The position numbers and the translations under genes are program-made. From Pseudoalteromonas peptidolytica (lineage in GTDB: Bacteria; Pseudomonadota; Gammaproteobacteria; Enterobacterales; Alteromonadaceae), in assembly GCF_012641745.1 (NCBI RefSeq), contig NZ_WEHZ01000013.1:62001-126000 (forward strand): DNA of 64,000 nt. The letters are read 5' to 3'. Numbering within the stretch: the stretch's first letter is position 1; each line of letters starts with the position of its first letter. Below the pieces are notes generated by a model. That model was not told where the DNA came from, searched no databases, and saw only the letters and a list, made by a program, of their open reading frames with translations. Positions 17,814 through 25,671 of this stretch are shown piece by piece.

Positions 17814-18522
17814 GGGCTATCCTTTTCGCGAGAGGCAACCATAAAGAAAATGGTAAAAGCCTAAGAAGTTTCAAAAATAAGGTAAAACGTCTGGGAAAGT
17901 GTATTTCCCTTTTGCGCTTAGAGATCCCCGCGCTTATGTATCCTACTGCGTCTTCGACGCTGACTATACATGGCATCGGGAAATCATTTTTGTCTGTTAG
18001 CGGTGTTTCAACAAAACCTGGATGTACAACTGTGACGTCCACACCTTTTAAAGTAACAGAAAGCGTTCTAGCTAGATAGCTGAGTGCCGACTTTGACGCG
18101 CCATATGCTTCAGCACGAGGCAATGGCAAAAAAGAGCTGCTAGAGCTGATGATACATAGCTGACCGCCTCGTTTGATTTTGGGTAGAATAATGTCTAAGC
18201 AATGCCCTATTGAAATCACATTAATGGTCATGATCCGTTCAAAAAGGTGGCCGTCAAAGTCATTCGGGTTGTCAATATATTCACAACCGCCAGCATTTAG
18301 AATAACCAAATCTAGCTCATCAAGGTCGGCAAACTGACGCTCTATTTCTTCACGCTTCGTTAAATCAAACGCTTTCGTTTTTACGCCACTCTCTTGTGCT
18401 AGCGAACTAAGAATCTCAGTATTTCGCCCACATGCCGTAACGGTATCGCCCTGGTTAGCATAATATCTGGCCAACCCCTTACCTATGCCTGATGTTGCAC
18501 CCGTGATCAGTACATGTTTCAT
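17806..18522 (-). CDS. Short-chain dehydrogenase/reductase
   Basis: A 238-aa SDR. Cofactor-binding GATSGIGKG (7-15), NAG motif in VILNAGGCEY, catalytic Ser in IISSSSSFLPL and YGASK (YxxxK) are all present, and the C-terminus is hydrophobic and basic (FTLFLKLLRLLPFSLWLP), suggesting membrane association. NAD(P)H-dependent reduction or oxidation of an unidentified carbonyl or alcohol is expected. It is locked between the NTF2-like gene (4-bp ATGA overlap) and the FAD oxidoreductase (8-bp overlap), so it is part of the sigma/ChrR stress operon, possibly handling oxidised lipid products. Confidence 0.9.
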   Translation of the reverse strand: MKHVLITGATSGIGKGLARYYANQGDTVTACGRNTEILSSLAQESGVKTKAFDLTKREEIERQFADLDELDLVILNAGGCEYIDNPNDFDGHLFERIMTINVISIGHCLDIILPKIKRGGQLCIISSSSSFLPLPRAEAYGASKSALSYLARTLSVTLKGVDVTVVHPGFVETPLTDKNDFPMPCIVSVEDAVGYISAGISKRKREIHFPRRFTLFLKLLRLLPFSLWLPLAKRIARG

Positions 18523-18944
18523 CCAGTCACCCTCTTATCAAGCATACGAATTATGTTGCCAAGTACAGGAACCTGACGGTATAACATTTGTGCGCTATCG
18601 AAATAATCTCGGTGGTAAGCAACTTTATCACCTTTAAAGCTCAATCTACTGTGCCCATCAACATCAATGGTCTTTCCACCATTAAGCTTTGGATGACGAT
18701 AAGACATTATCCAGTAAATAAAGCTAACATCATCAGACTGGTAATCGCTTGTCACTGTAAAATTGATGTCAGCAACATTTTCATATAAAGCTTGAAAGTA
18801 CAGTGTTAGCTGTTCAAGTCCTTGGATGTGATGGAGCGGATCTGTGAAATTAATATCGTCTGTATAAATCTCTGCTAGCTTGTCTAGACAATGCTTGTCG
18901 ATTTCGTTATACACTGACACAAATCGCTGGGTTTTGTGATCCAT
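18519..18944 (-). CDS. Nuclear transport factor 2 / SnoaL-like protein
   Basis: A 141-aa cone-shaped alpha+beta protein of the NTF2-like superfamily: FVSVYNEIDKHCLDKLAEIYTDDINFTDPLHHIQG is the standard entry helix and loop, followed by curved strands (FIYWIMSYRHPKL, SRLSFKGDKVAYHRDYFDSA). This group is small-molecule binding or isomerase-like and cannot be assigned a substrate from sequence. It follows phrB by five bases and overlaps the SDR start by 4 bp. Its conserved presence between photolyase and SDR in such clusters supports a real role in the photo-oxidative stress operon. Confidence 0.82.
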   Translation of the reverse strand: MDHKTQRFVSVYNEIDKHCLDKLAEIYTDDINFTDPLHHIQGLEQLTLYFQALYENVADINFTVTSDYQSDDVSFIYWIMSYRHPKLNGGKTIDVDGHSRLSFKGDKVAYHRDYFDSAQMLYRQVPVLGNIIRMLDKRVTG

Positions 18945-18949
18945 ACCTT

Positions 18950-20323
18950 TTATACCTTAAATGCCTCAAGCGCTCTTGCTCTGGCTTCTTTGTGATCCAC
19001 AATTGGTGCACAATACTGACCGCCAAAAGCCGACAAGTAGTCGTGCGGAAAGTGGATGTGCTTAGCTGGAACGTTTTTCAATTCAGGCACATAGGTACGA
19101 ATGAAAGTACCATCAGGATCAAACTTTTCACTTTGCGTAATAGGATTAAATATTCGAAAATACGGTTGAGCATCGCATCCTGTACTTGCAGCCCATTGCC
19201 AACCACCATTATTACTCGCTAAGTCCCCATCAATAAGTTTAGACATAAAGTAGGCTTCACCTTGACGCCAATCGATCAATAGGTGTTTTGTTAAAAAGCT
19301 AGCCACTATCATGCGTAACCGATTGTGCATCCATCCAGTTTTGTTTAGTTGACGCATAGCCGCATCTACAATGGGATAACCTGTTTGACCTTCGCACCAC
19401 AATTGAAACACCTCGGGAACTGCCTGCCATGCAACAGCATTGTATTTTTCGTTAAAGTTAGAGCCTTTGCATAACTTAGGAAATGCAACGATTAGGTGTC
19501 GATAAAACTCACGCCAAATTATTTCATTTATCCAACAAAACTCCGGCTGGCTCGGTCTCTCTAGTACTTCAGGGTTATCGAGTTGGATCTGGGTTAGCAA
19601 TTGCTTAGGTGAAATAATGCCAAGTGCAAGATATGGACTTAAACCTGAAGTTCCCTTGATTGCAGGGAAATCTCTATCGCCCTGATAGTCTGTCAACTTA
19701 TCTTTAATAAAACGATTAACAACTGCCACGATAGATTCATCATCAACCGGCCACTTCTGTGATTCCATGGTCATTGCAAAAAAAGATGGTGTAGTAAATT
19801 CACCGGCGCTGCGCTTTTCAAGTGGCCAATGTTGAAAGTTAAACCGCTGATCTGAAAATAATTTGAGCCACGCTTTCTTGAATGGCGTAAATACTTTGAA
19901 CATTTCACCAGAGCCCGTCAGCACGGTACCCGGGGGGGCAATTACATCTCCATCAAAACATCTCAGTGAAACCCGCTTAGAGCACTCATTGTCGCGTGCA
20001 ATTTCATTTACTTCATATTCTTTGTTTGCAAACAGACGACTGATGTTATTTTCTTCGCAAAATGCGCTGAGCCGCTCTGGCAGCTCAGTGAACATGCCCG
20101 CCTCAATAATATGTAGCTGGACACCAAACTCGCTCAATAACGCGCCAAGCTCAACCAGCCTCCGCTCCAATAAGTCTATCTGGATAGACGCGGTATTGTG
20201 TTGTTGCCACTGTGGCTTACAATAAAAAAAAAGCGCATCTCGTGCGCCTTCATTTATGGCTTCTATCAAAGCCTCATTGCCGTATACCCTCAGGTCACGG
20301 CGAAACCAAAAAGCAGTTTTCAT
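18950..20323 (-). CDS. phrB: Deoxyribodipyrimidine photolyase (CPD, class I)
   Basis: A 457-aa enzyme of normal length. It has the antenna domain start (TAFWFRRDLRVYGNEALIEA), WRQGEAYFMSKLIDGDLASN, NNGGWQWAASTG and YFRIFNPITQSEKFDPDG. Equivalents of the E. coli electron-transfer tryptophans are visible (AWQ for Trp306, IDWRQG for Trp359, first Trp of GGWQW for Trp382) and the flavin N5-facing Asn is kept, so it should be an active light-driven repair enzyme for cyclobutane pyrimidine dimers. Two bases separate it from the DUF523/DUF1722 gene upstream, placing repair of light damage directly in the sigma/ChrR operon. Confidence 0.95.
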   Translation of the reverse strand: MKTAFWFRRDLRVYGNEALIEAINEGARDALFFYCKPQWQQHNTASIQIDLLERRLVELGALLSEFGVQLHIIEAGMFTELPERLSAFCEENNISRLFANKEYEVNEIARDNECSKRVSLRCFDGDVIAPPGTVLTGSGEMFKVFTPFKKAWLKLFSDQRFNFQHWPLEKRSAGEFTTPSFFAMTMESQKWPVDDESIVAVVNRFIKDKLTDYQGDRDFPAIKGTSGLSPYLALGIISPKQLLTQIQLDNPEVLERPSQPEFCWINEIIWREFYRHLIVAFPKLCKGSNFNEKYNAVAWQAVPEVFQLWCEGQTGYPIVDAAMRQLNKTGWMHNRLRMIVASFLTKHLLIDWRQGEAYFMSKLIDGDLASNNGGWQWAASTGCDAQPYFRIFNPITQSEKFDPDGTFIRTYVPELKNVPAKHIHFPHDYLSAFGGQYCAPIVDHKEARARALEAFKV

Positions 20324-20325
20324 GG

Positions 20326-21285
20326 TTAAATTCCGAATCTTAAGCGCAACTCGTTGGGGTATGGGTCAAAGTAGACTTGACTCTGCAAGTAGGCTTTGGG
20401 ATGTACTGTTAAATGATGCTTTAACAATGTAAGAGGAACGTAAAGCGGCACTATACCCTTACGATACTCTTCAATTGCCGTACACATTTCTTGCTTCTCA
20501 ACGCTCGACAGCTCATTTTTGAAATACCCTTGTAAGTGGGTCAACGTGTTAGCCTGATTTTTTCTGTTTGCAGGCTTTTTGAGCGCTGTCATCAAACCGC
20601 TTATGTATTGCAGCTTGAGCGTTTCAATATCTAATTGCTTGCCATCGCCCAACAGCCTTCCCAAATTTTTGTATGCCTGATAATTATGACTCATCAAAAG
20701 GTACTTATGCATGGCGTGAAACGTAGTGATTTCATGTAAGCCAACGTGTTCCTGACTGACTAATTCTTGCCAGCTTTTATAAACAAACACACGCATAACG
20801 AAATTTTCTCTGAGGTACATATCGTTGAGACGGCCATTTTCCTCACAAGGTAGTAGTGGATTGTGTTTCATAATTTGCTCAGCAAACACACCGATACCCT
20901 CAGAGGTATTGCCCGTACCCGCTTCGTTATATACCTTCACACGCTCCATGCCACAGCTTGGGCTTTTGGCGCAAAATACAAACCCCGATAAATTTTGAGC
21001 CTGTGACGTGGCGATTTGCTCGCCATACGATTTAAGTTTTGGCGCTACGTCTTCTATGCCGTCAGGTCGACTTACCTTGATGATGTCACCGACCCTGATT
21101 TGTCTAATGGTGGGTCTTGGAATTGGGAGGCCTATAGCGACCTCAGGACAAAACCTAACATATTCAACGTGTTCTGCAAATTCATCCATACAAAAGTTTG
21201 AACGCTTATGGCCGGAATCAAATCTTACTTTATCACCGGCCAAACAAGCGCTAATACCAATTTTTATCGAAGATGAAAACTTCAT
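20326..21285 (-). CDS. DUF523-DUF1722 fusion protein (YbgA-like)
   Basis: A 319-aa two-domain protein. Residues 1-150 are DUF523: GISACLAGDKVRFDSGHK (Cys14), RFCPEV (Cys46) and KSPSCGM (Cys111). These three cysteines match the Fe-S cluster ligands of the DUF523 thiouracil desulfidase TudS, so an Fe-S cluster is likely. Residues ~190-310 are DUF1722 (YbgA C-terminal) with FHAMHKYLLMSHNYQAYKNLG. Such fusions commonly precede phrB. The role may be in handling damaged or modified pyrimidines or thio compounds, which is inference. It follows chrR by 15 bp. Confidence 0.88.
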   Translation of the reverse strand: MKFSSSIKIGISACLAGDKVRFDSGHKRSNFCMDEFAEHVEYVRFCPEVAIGLPIPRPTIRQIRVGDIIKVSRPDGIEDVAPKLKSYGEQIATSQAQNLSGFVFCAKSPSCGMERVKVYNEAGTGNTSEGIGVFAEQIMKHNPLLPCEENGRLNDMYLRENFVMRVFVYKSWQELVSQEHVGLHEITTFHAMHKYLLMSHNYQAYKNLGRLLGDGKQLDIETLKLQYISGLMTALKKPANRKNQANTLTHLQGYFKNELSSVEKQEMCTAIEEYRKGIVPLYVPLTLLKHHLTVHPKAYLQSQVYFDPYPNELRLRFGI

Positions 21286-21300
21286 ACTGAGACTTTTTCC

Positions 21301-21951
21301 TTAATAAATCAGATTGCCAATTGGATTTAACAACTTACTAAGCCCTTTATTGAAGTGTAGCGCACTGCTGACGACAGTAAAGCACAGACAGCCTGATTTG
21401 GTGCGGGGCGAGTGATTATGTCGGCCATCTTGCCAAATAAAGTCTCCGGGAACGTATTCACCGGACTCGTCAGAAAAATCACCGTCCAATAGCAAAGTGA
21501 TCTCAAAACCGGTGTGAGTATGCTCAGGGATCTCACCTTCCGCTTCTATTTCCAGCAGGCTTGAACGCAACTCACCGTCTTCAAGCAACAAGCGAGCGCG
21601 CGATACTTTCCCCACGCCAGAGAACTTGGTTCTGTCAATATTGGCTATGGCTCGTGGTAGTTGCACATCACGTCCCTGATAGCTAAACGTCGGTTGAATG
21701 TAATCATGTACTTCGTCAACATCGTCAGTCAACGCAATCGACTCCATCAGCTGTATCATATCAGCGTCCAAAGCAAGTGGCGCTGCGTCACTGAATTGTT
21801 GACTTGCTTTGGCTTCCTCTAATGCTTGGGTTTTCTTTTGACAACAAGGACAAAGCTCTACGTGTGCAGCAATCGCGACGCTAATACTTGCGGGCAGACT
21901 GCCCTCAACAAATTGTTCTAATAATGATTCATTAGGGTGATGCTTAATCAT
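21301..21951 (-). CDS. chrR: Anti-sigma factor ChrR (zinc cupin)
   Basis: A 216-aa cytoplasmic anti-sigma factor. The N-terminal anti-sigma domain carries the zinc site HVELCPCC (His30, Cys34, Cys37, plus His4/5). The C-terminal cupin (~90-200) has EHTHTGFE (His144, His146, Glu150) and GRHNHS (His178/180), and a CLC pair (188, 190) near the end, so all landmarks of Rhodobacter ChrR are retained. In that system singlet oxygen triggers release of the sigma factor through the cupin domain. The start overlaps the sigma gene by 4 bp, as expected for a stoichiometric pair. Confidence 0.95.
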   Translation of the reverse strand: MIKHHPNESLLEQFVEGSLPASISVAIAAHVELCPCCQKKTQALEEAKASQQFSDAAPLALDADMIQLMESIALTDDVDEVHDYIQPTFSYQGRDVQLPRAIANIDRTKFSGVGKVSRARLLLEDGELRSSLLEIEAEGEIPEHTHTGFEITLLLDGDFSDESGEYVPGDFIWQDGRHNHSPRTKSGCLCFTVVSSALHFNKGLSKLLNPIGNLIY

Positions 21952-22568
21952 GCCTGATCTCCCAGCTCTGCGCGAAGCTTTTGTAGTGCTAGTCTTAAAC
22001 GAGATTTCACCGTGCCAACCGGAATATTCAAATGTTCAGCCAGTTGCTCCTGTGACATTTCTTGAAAATAAACCCCTTTGACAATATCACGTTGGGCAGG
22101 TGGTAGCTTGTTAATGTATTTTTGTATTTGAGCAGTTTGAAGGTGGTCTTTGAAGCCTTCATCGTCTGTTTGAGAATCTTGAATTATCGGCCAGATGTCT
22201 TCGCTTATATGCTCTTCTTTGTTGCTCTTCATCTTGCGTAAAGCATCAAAAGAGGCGTTTCTCATCACCGTATAAATCCATGTCGTCGCAGCTCCCTTAT
22301 CGTGGTGATACAAATGAGCCTTTCGCCATACCGACGTCATGGTGTCTTGCACTAACTCCATTGCTTGTGCTTCGTTACCAAATTGCTTCACTCCAAATCG
22401 TTTAATTTTAGGAGCAAAATATTCGAATAAATACGCGAAGGCCTTTCGATCCCTGCTTGTCGCGACTTTGACTAGTGCGTCTGACAACGCTTGTGAAGGG
22501 GTATCTTGCACTGCTTTGCGAGTTCCTGATTTAACGTTGCAATCAACTGATTGCTGTTGGCCTATCAT
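21948..22568 (-). CDS. rpoE: ECF sigma factor, RpoE/ChrR-partner type
   Basis: A 206-aa ECF sigma factor. Sigma-2 region about 40-105 (AFAYLFEYFAPKIKRFGVKQFG, WRKAHLYHHDKGAATTWIYTVMRN) and sigma-4 region about 145-200 (LPPAQRDIVKGVYFQEMSQEQLAEHLNIP, then VGTVKSRLRLALQKLR). The domain order and the ChrR partner place it in the group that directs the singlet-oxygen response in Rhodobacter and controls cryptochrome/photolyase genes in Vibrio. The ATG at 22568 has AAGGTGAG upstream. It heads a ten-gene run with gaps of no more than 15 bp, and a candidate self-recognised promoter lies at 22600-22629. Confidence 0.95.
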   Translation of the reverse strand: MIGQQQSVDCNVKSGTRKAVQDTPSQALSDALVKVATSRDRKAFAYLFEYFAPKIKRFGVKQFGNEAQAMELVQDTMTSVWRKAHLYHHDKGAATTWIYTVMRNASFDALRKMKSNKEEHISEDIWPIIQDSQTDDEGFKDHLQTAQIQKYINKLPPAQRDIVKGVYFQEMSQEQLAEHLNIPVGTVKSRLRLALQKLRAELGDQA

Positions 22569-22599
22569 AGCTCACCTTCCTGATTATACTTACTACCGT

Positions 22600-22629
22600 G
22601 CTTTACGATTTGAAGCTGAGAATCGATCA
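22600..22629 (-). promoter_or_regulatory. Candidate ECF (RpoE/ChrR-type) promoter of the rpoE operon
   Basis: Reading the minus strand, TGATCG (22629-22624) is followed after exactly 18 bases by TAAAGC (22605-22600). The -35 agrees with the TGATC core known for Rhodobacter sigma-E promoters, and the -10 starts TAA as expected. It is 31 bp upstream of the rpoE start, just outside the stop codon of the LON-domain gene. Confidence 0.6.
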
Positions 22630-22632
22630 CTT

Positions 22633-23205
22633 TTATTTTTCATCTAACACAGTATGTAAGAATTCGGCTACCTGTTCAAATGTCTGGGCTTGCTTTATTT
22701 TTAATTTTTGTGCCATCGATATAGGCAAAATCTCCAACCACCTGTACGCAACCCAGAGCGGCTCTGAAAAACGCTTGTCTTTGTATAAATCGTCCAGTAT
22801 TGGATTGGCGATGAATACATTGCGAAGCTTCTCCTTGAGGGTGCTATCAATTAGCTTGAAAGCCGTGTCATTACACAGCCACGGTGGCCCTTCTATCTCG
22901 CTACATTCTCCATACCTAAGACCTTGGTGGTCAACCTCAACGTTACTGATCGAAACTCGTTTGATTGCCTCAACATCTATCAATAGTTGGCCATCTTCAC
23001 CTTGAGAGAAATCCACTATTTTCACGTGAACCCCTTCATTTTGTCTATCTTTAGGCGCCCCCTCCACGTCAGCGCACAACACAAAACCTTGATTGGTTTT
23101 GGCCGCTTCTTTCACCATATATAAGTAACGTTGCTCGAAAATCCGCAAGCGGGTAAAGCCACCCGGAAGCAAAAATATCGGCAATGGAAATAAAGCTAGT
23201 TTCAT
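22633..23205 (-). CDS. LON peptidase substrate-binding-domain protein
   Basis: A 190-aa stand-alone Lon N-terminal domain: LFPLPIFLLPGGFTRLRIFEQRYLYMVKEA at the start is diagnostic, followed by GFVLCADVEG, GVHVKIVDFSQGEDGQLLIDVEAIKRV and a helical C-terminus. It has no AAA+ or Ser-Lys protease domain, so it is not a protease itself. Free LON domains are common in proteobacteria with unknown roles in substrate binding. It lies immediately before rpoE on the same strand (64-bp gap) and could be co-transcribed by read-through, though the sigma promoter sits between. Confidence 0.85.
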   Translation of the reverse strand: MKLALFPLPIFLLPGGFTRLRIFEQRYLYMVKEAAKTNQGFVLCADVEGAPKDRQNEGVHVKIVDFSQGEDGQLLIDVEAIKRVSISNVEVDHQGLRYGECSEIEGPPWLCNDTAFKLIDSTLKEKLRNVFIANPILDDLYKDKRFSEPLWVAYRWLEILPISMAQKLKIKQAQTFEQVAEFLHTVLDEK

Positions 23206-23292
23206 AATTCCCGTTCAAATACTCAAAAACTAACGATAATTACGGCTATGTTATTTATCTGGATCAGTTGAATATGAAGGGTTCTAAATTTG

Positions 23293-23610
23293 TTACTCCC
23301 AAAAACATTGCTTTGCAATTAGATTTGTGCCTGAAAAGGTCACACCCTCAGCTTCTAAGCGTTGTTTTTGTTCTTGAAATTTATCGCTATCTGATGCAAA
23401 TGAAATGCGCCTTTGACTATTCACTACCCGATACCAAGGCAGAGTCGATTCTGGTGGTAAATGTTTAAGTAACTGCCCTACTTTACGGGCATAATTAGGA
23501 AAACCGGCTAAACGTGCAACTTGCCCATAAGAGGCTACTTTTCCCCTTGGAATGGCACCTATCACGGTAAACATTCTTTCTGCTAGTTCATGTTGTTCGA
23601 TGGTCTTCAT
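23293..23610 (-). CDS. atl: Alkyltransferase-like protein (ATL/YbaZ)
   Basis: A 105-aa MGMT-family protein. The fold is clear from FTVIGAIPRGKVASYGQVARLAG and ARKVGQLLKHLP, but the catalytic PCHR of alkylguanine methyltransferases is PWYRVVN (58-64) with Trp59 in place of Cys. That is the defining change of alkyltransferase-like proteins, which bind O6-alkylguanine without repairing it and hand the lesion to nucleotide excision repair. The start ATG 23610 lies inside the last 23 bp of the upstream LysR gene, so the two are probably co-translated. Length matches E. coli YbaZ-type proteins. Confidence 0.92.
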   Translation of the reverse strand: MKTIEQHELAERMFTVIGAIPRGKVASYGQVARLAGFPNYARKVGQLLKHLPPESTLPWYRVVNSQRRISFASDSDKFQEQKQRLEAEGVTFSGTNLIAKQCFWE

Positions 23611-24490
23611 ATGCTTTATTCAACACCTTTAGTTGTTCCCAAAAATATCTAGCTACTGGCCCATGATGAGAAATATGTAGGCGAAAAGCATGGATCTCTG
23701 CTTCAAACTCGTCTTTTCGATCATTAACACGTACGCGTTGTAAAATACCAGAGTCAATTTCCTCGCGGCAAAAGTTAAGGCCGATAAGCGCGTATCCCAT
23801 GCCTTGTAAAAGGTATCTTTTTATCGCCAACGCATCGTCTAGTTTCATCACGTTTTTACTATTACCATACGCCAGACGTTCGCTGTCAAAATTAAATTTA
23901 CTCTCTTTCATCGCAAGAGACGGGTAATTAGCAAGCTCAGCAAAACCCAACGATTGCGGCATGTAGCCATGTAATGAGACTAGACCGAGTTTAATTTTCC
24001 CTATCGGCATGGTTTCAAGATCGCCTGTTGAATGAAATAAATCAAACCAAGGGCCTATACCTAAGTTTGCAGCTCCTTGGGTAACCTGCTCCAACGCAAA
24101 AAAACGCTTACCACTTGAAATGTTCATTTCTGTCGACGGAAATTTCATAAATGCACGGCCTAGTACTTCATCAATTTGATGTTGATAGACAATTGGTTCG
24201 TAGCAGATATTAAAGCTTGGCTCATTACCAGCCGCAAATTCATTCGCGAGTAATGAAAGATCTCTATGATGATTTAATAATTTTTCAGCCTCGAAGTAAA
24301 ATCGGCGGCCTTGTTCTGTCAATATATTACGGTATTTCTCACGCTCAAACAGCGCAAATCCCATAGATTGTTCTAATCTTTTTATTGATTGCGAGACCGC
24401 TGGCTGCGTTTTATGAAGCTTATTTGCAGCTTCGGTAAGACTAGGTGCTTCAACAACAGTACAAAATACTGCTAAGTCTGAAATCTTCAT
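23588..24490 (-). CDS. LysR-family regulator divergent from RND operon
   Basis: A 300-aa LysR regulator. N-terminal winged HTH (MKISDLAVFCTVVEAPSLTEAANKLHKTQPAVSQSIKRLE, residues 1-40) and a C-terminal effector domain. It is divergently transcribed from the second RND adaptor/permease pair with about 100 bp between the start codons, the normal arrangement for a LysR regulator and its target. The intergenic DNA is AT-rich and contains a TTATAA-N8-TTATAA element (24519-24538). Its 3' end overlaps the ATL gene by 23 bp. The inducer is unknown. Confidence 0.88.
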   Translation of the reverse strand: MKISDLAVFCTVVEAPSLTEAANKLHKTQPAVSQSIKRLEQSMGFALFEREKYRNILTEQGRRFYFEAEKLLNHHRDLSLLANEFAAGNEPSFNICYEPIVYQHQIDEVLGRAFMKFPSTEMNISSGKRFFALEQVTQGAANLGIGPWFDLFHSTGDLETMPIGKIKLGLVSLHGYMPQSLGFAELANYPSLAMKESKFNFDSERLAYGNSKNVMKLDDALAIKRYLLQGMGYALIGLNFCREEIDSGILQRVRVNDRKDEFEAEIHAFRLHISHHGPVARYFWEQLKVLNKAYEDHRTT

Positions 24491-24518
24491 AAATAAATCT
24501 TATGCAGTAGAGAATGTT

Positions 24519-24538
24519 TTATAATTTTTATTTTATAA
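24519..24538. promoter_or_regulatory. Candidate LysR-binding palindrome between regulator and RND operon
   Basis: TTATAA (24519-24524) and TTATAA (24533-24538) are separated by eight bases, giving an AT-rich dyad compatible with a T-N11-A type site. A TATAAT -10 for the RND operon lies at 24563-24568 without a good -35, which would fit activator dependence. Confidence 0.35.
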
Positions 24539-24590
24539 GTAATTCTATTATTCTGCACGCATTATAATTAACGTTGTCATGGAGAACAAA

Positions 24591-25670
24591 ATGTTAAGAG
24601 TGTTTTCTGGGCTTGTATTGGCTACTTTATTACTGGGCTGCCAAGAACAAGTTGAACAAACTCAAGTAGAAGCCCCAACAAGACCTGTAAAAATCCACAC
24701 GGTCTCAGATCCAAATAGTAGTACACTACGCAGCTTTCCTGCCGAAGTGGTTGCAAACCAAGGCTCCTACCTCGCTTTTCGTGTCAATGGTGAACTCATT
24801 GAGTTTCCTGTTCTTGCCGGCCAAGACGTGCAAAAAGGCCAACTGTTGGCAAAGTTAGATCCTGAAGATTTCAATCTCCAATACGAGCAGCGCAAAGCCC
24901 AATTTGAACTAGCGAAAGCGCAACTCTCAAGAATAGAGCCACTCTACGAAAAAGGCATTGCGACTAAAGCTGAATTTGATAAAGCTCTAGCGGATAAACA
25001 AGTAGCAGAATCGGCATTTAAAATCGCTAAAACAAATTTGGAATACAGTGAACTACGAGCACCTTTTAGCGGTACAGTTGCAAAAGTATTTGTAAAAAAT
25101 TACGAGAATGTCGTTGCAAAACAAAATATTCTTCGCTTAGAAACTCGCGATATGATGGACGTTGTTATTCAAGTGCCAGAGCGTATTGTTGCGCGCGTAG
25201 ACAAAGATTCAGACTACAAGCCAACGGTTGTTTTTGATGGTTATCCGAGTAAATCATATCCATTGACAATTAAGGAGTGGGATACACAAGCTGATCCTGC
25301 AACCCTTACTTATAAAGTTGTTTTTAGTTTGCCTATTCCAGAAGATTTTAACCTTTTTGCTGGCATGACCGGTCATGTATATGTCGACCCAAGCAAGATA
25401 ACAAACAAAGACAATACGGCAATTATTATCCCTAACCAAGCTGTTTTTTCCGATAAAGAGCAAAACACGGATGGAAACAGCTATGTCTGGATTTACCACA
25501 ACGACCAACAAACGGTGAGCAAACGCAAGGTTACTGTTGGTCAGCTCAATCACACAGGGATAGAGGTCACCTCTGGTCTTGAACCCGGTGAAAAGATCGT
25601 CGCAGCTGGCGTACATTATCTACAAGAAGGTGCGAAAGTGAGACCTTGGACGAAAGAAAGAGGCCTGTAA
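24591..25670 (+). CDS. RND efflux periplasmic adaptor lipoprotein (second system)
   Basis: A 359-aa adaptor. ATG 24591 is preferred to ATG 24579 because GGAG sits at 24581-24584 and the product then begins as a lipoprotein (MLRVFSGLVLATLLLGC, Cys17). The order is lipoyl half (VNGELIEFPVLAGQDVQKGQLLAKLDPED), a short helical hairpin (YEQRKAQFELAKAQLSRIEPLYEKG), second lipoyl half (ELRAPFSGTVAKVFVKNYENV), then barrel and membrane-proximal domains (GLEPGEKIVAAGVHYLQEGAKV). It delivers substrates from the RND pump to an outer-membrane channel. The pump gene starts one base after its stop. No channel gene follows. Confidence 0.9.
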   Translation: MLRVFSGLVLATLLLGCQEQVEQTQVEAPTRPVKIHTVSDPNSSTLRSFPAEVVANQGSYLAFRVNGELIEFPVLAGQDVQKGQLLAKLDPEDFNLQYEQRKAQFELAKAQLSRIEPLYEKGIATKAEFDKALADKQVAESAFKIAKTNLEYSELRAPFSGTVAKVFVKNYENVVAKQNILRLETRDMMDVVIQVPERIVARVDKDSDYKPTVVFDGYPSKSYPLTIKEWDTQADPATLTYKVVFSLPIPEDFNLFAGMTGHVYVDPSKITNKDNTAIIIPNQAVFSDKEQNTDGNSYVWIYHNDQQTVSKRKVTVGQLNHTGIEVTSGLEPGEKIVAAGVHYLQEGAKVRPWTKERGL

Positions 25671-25671
25671 T

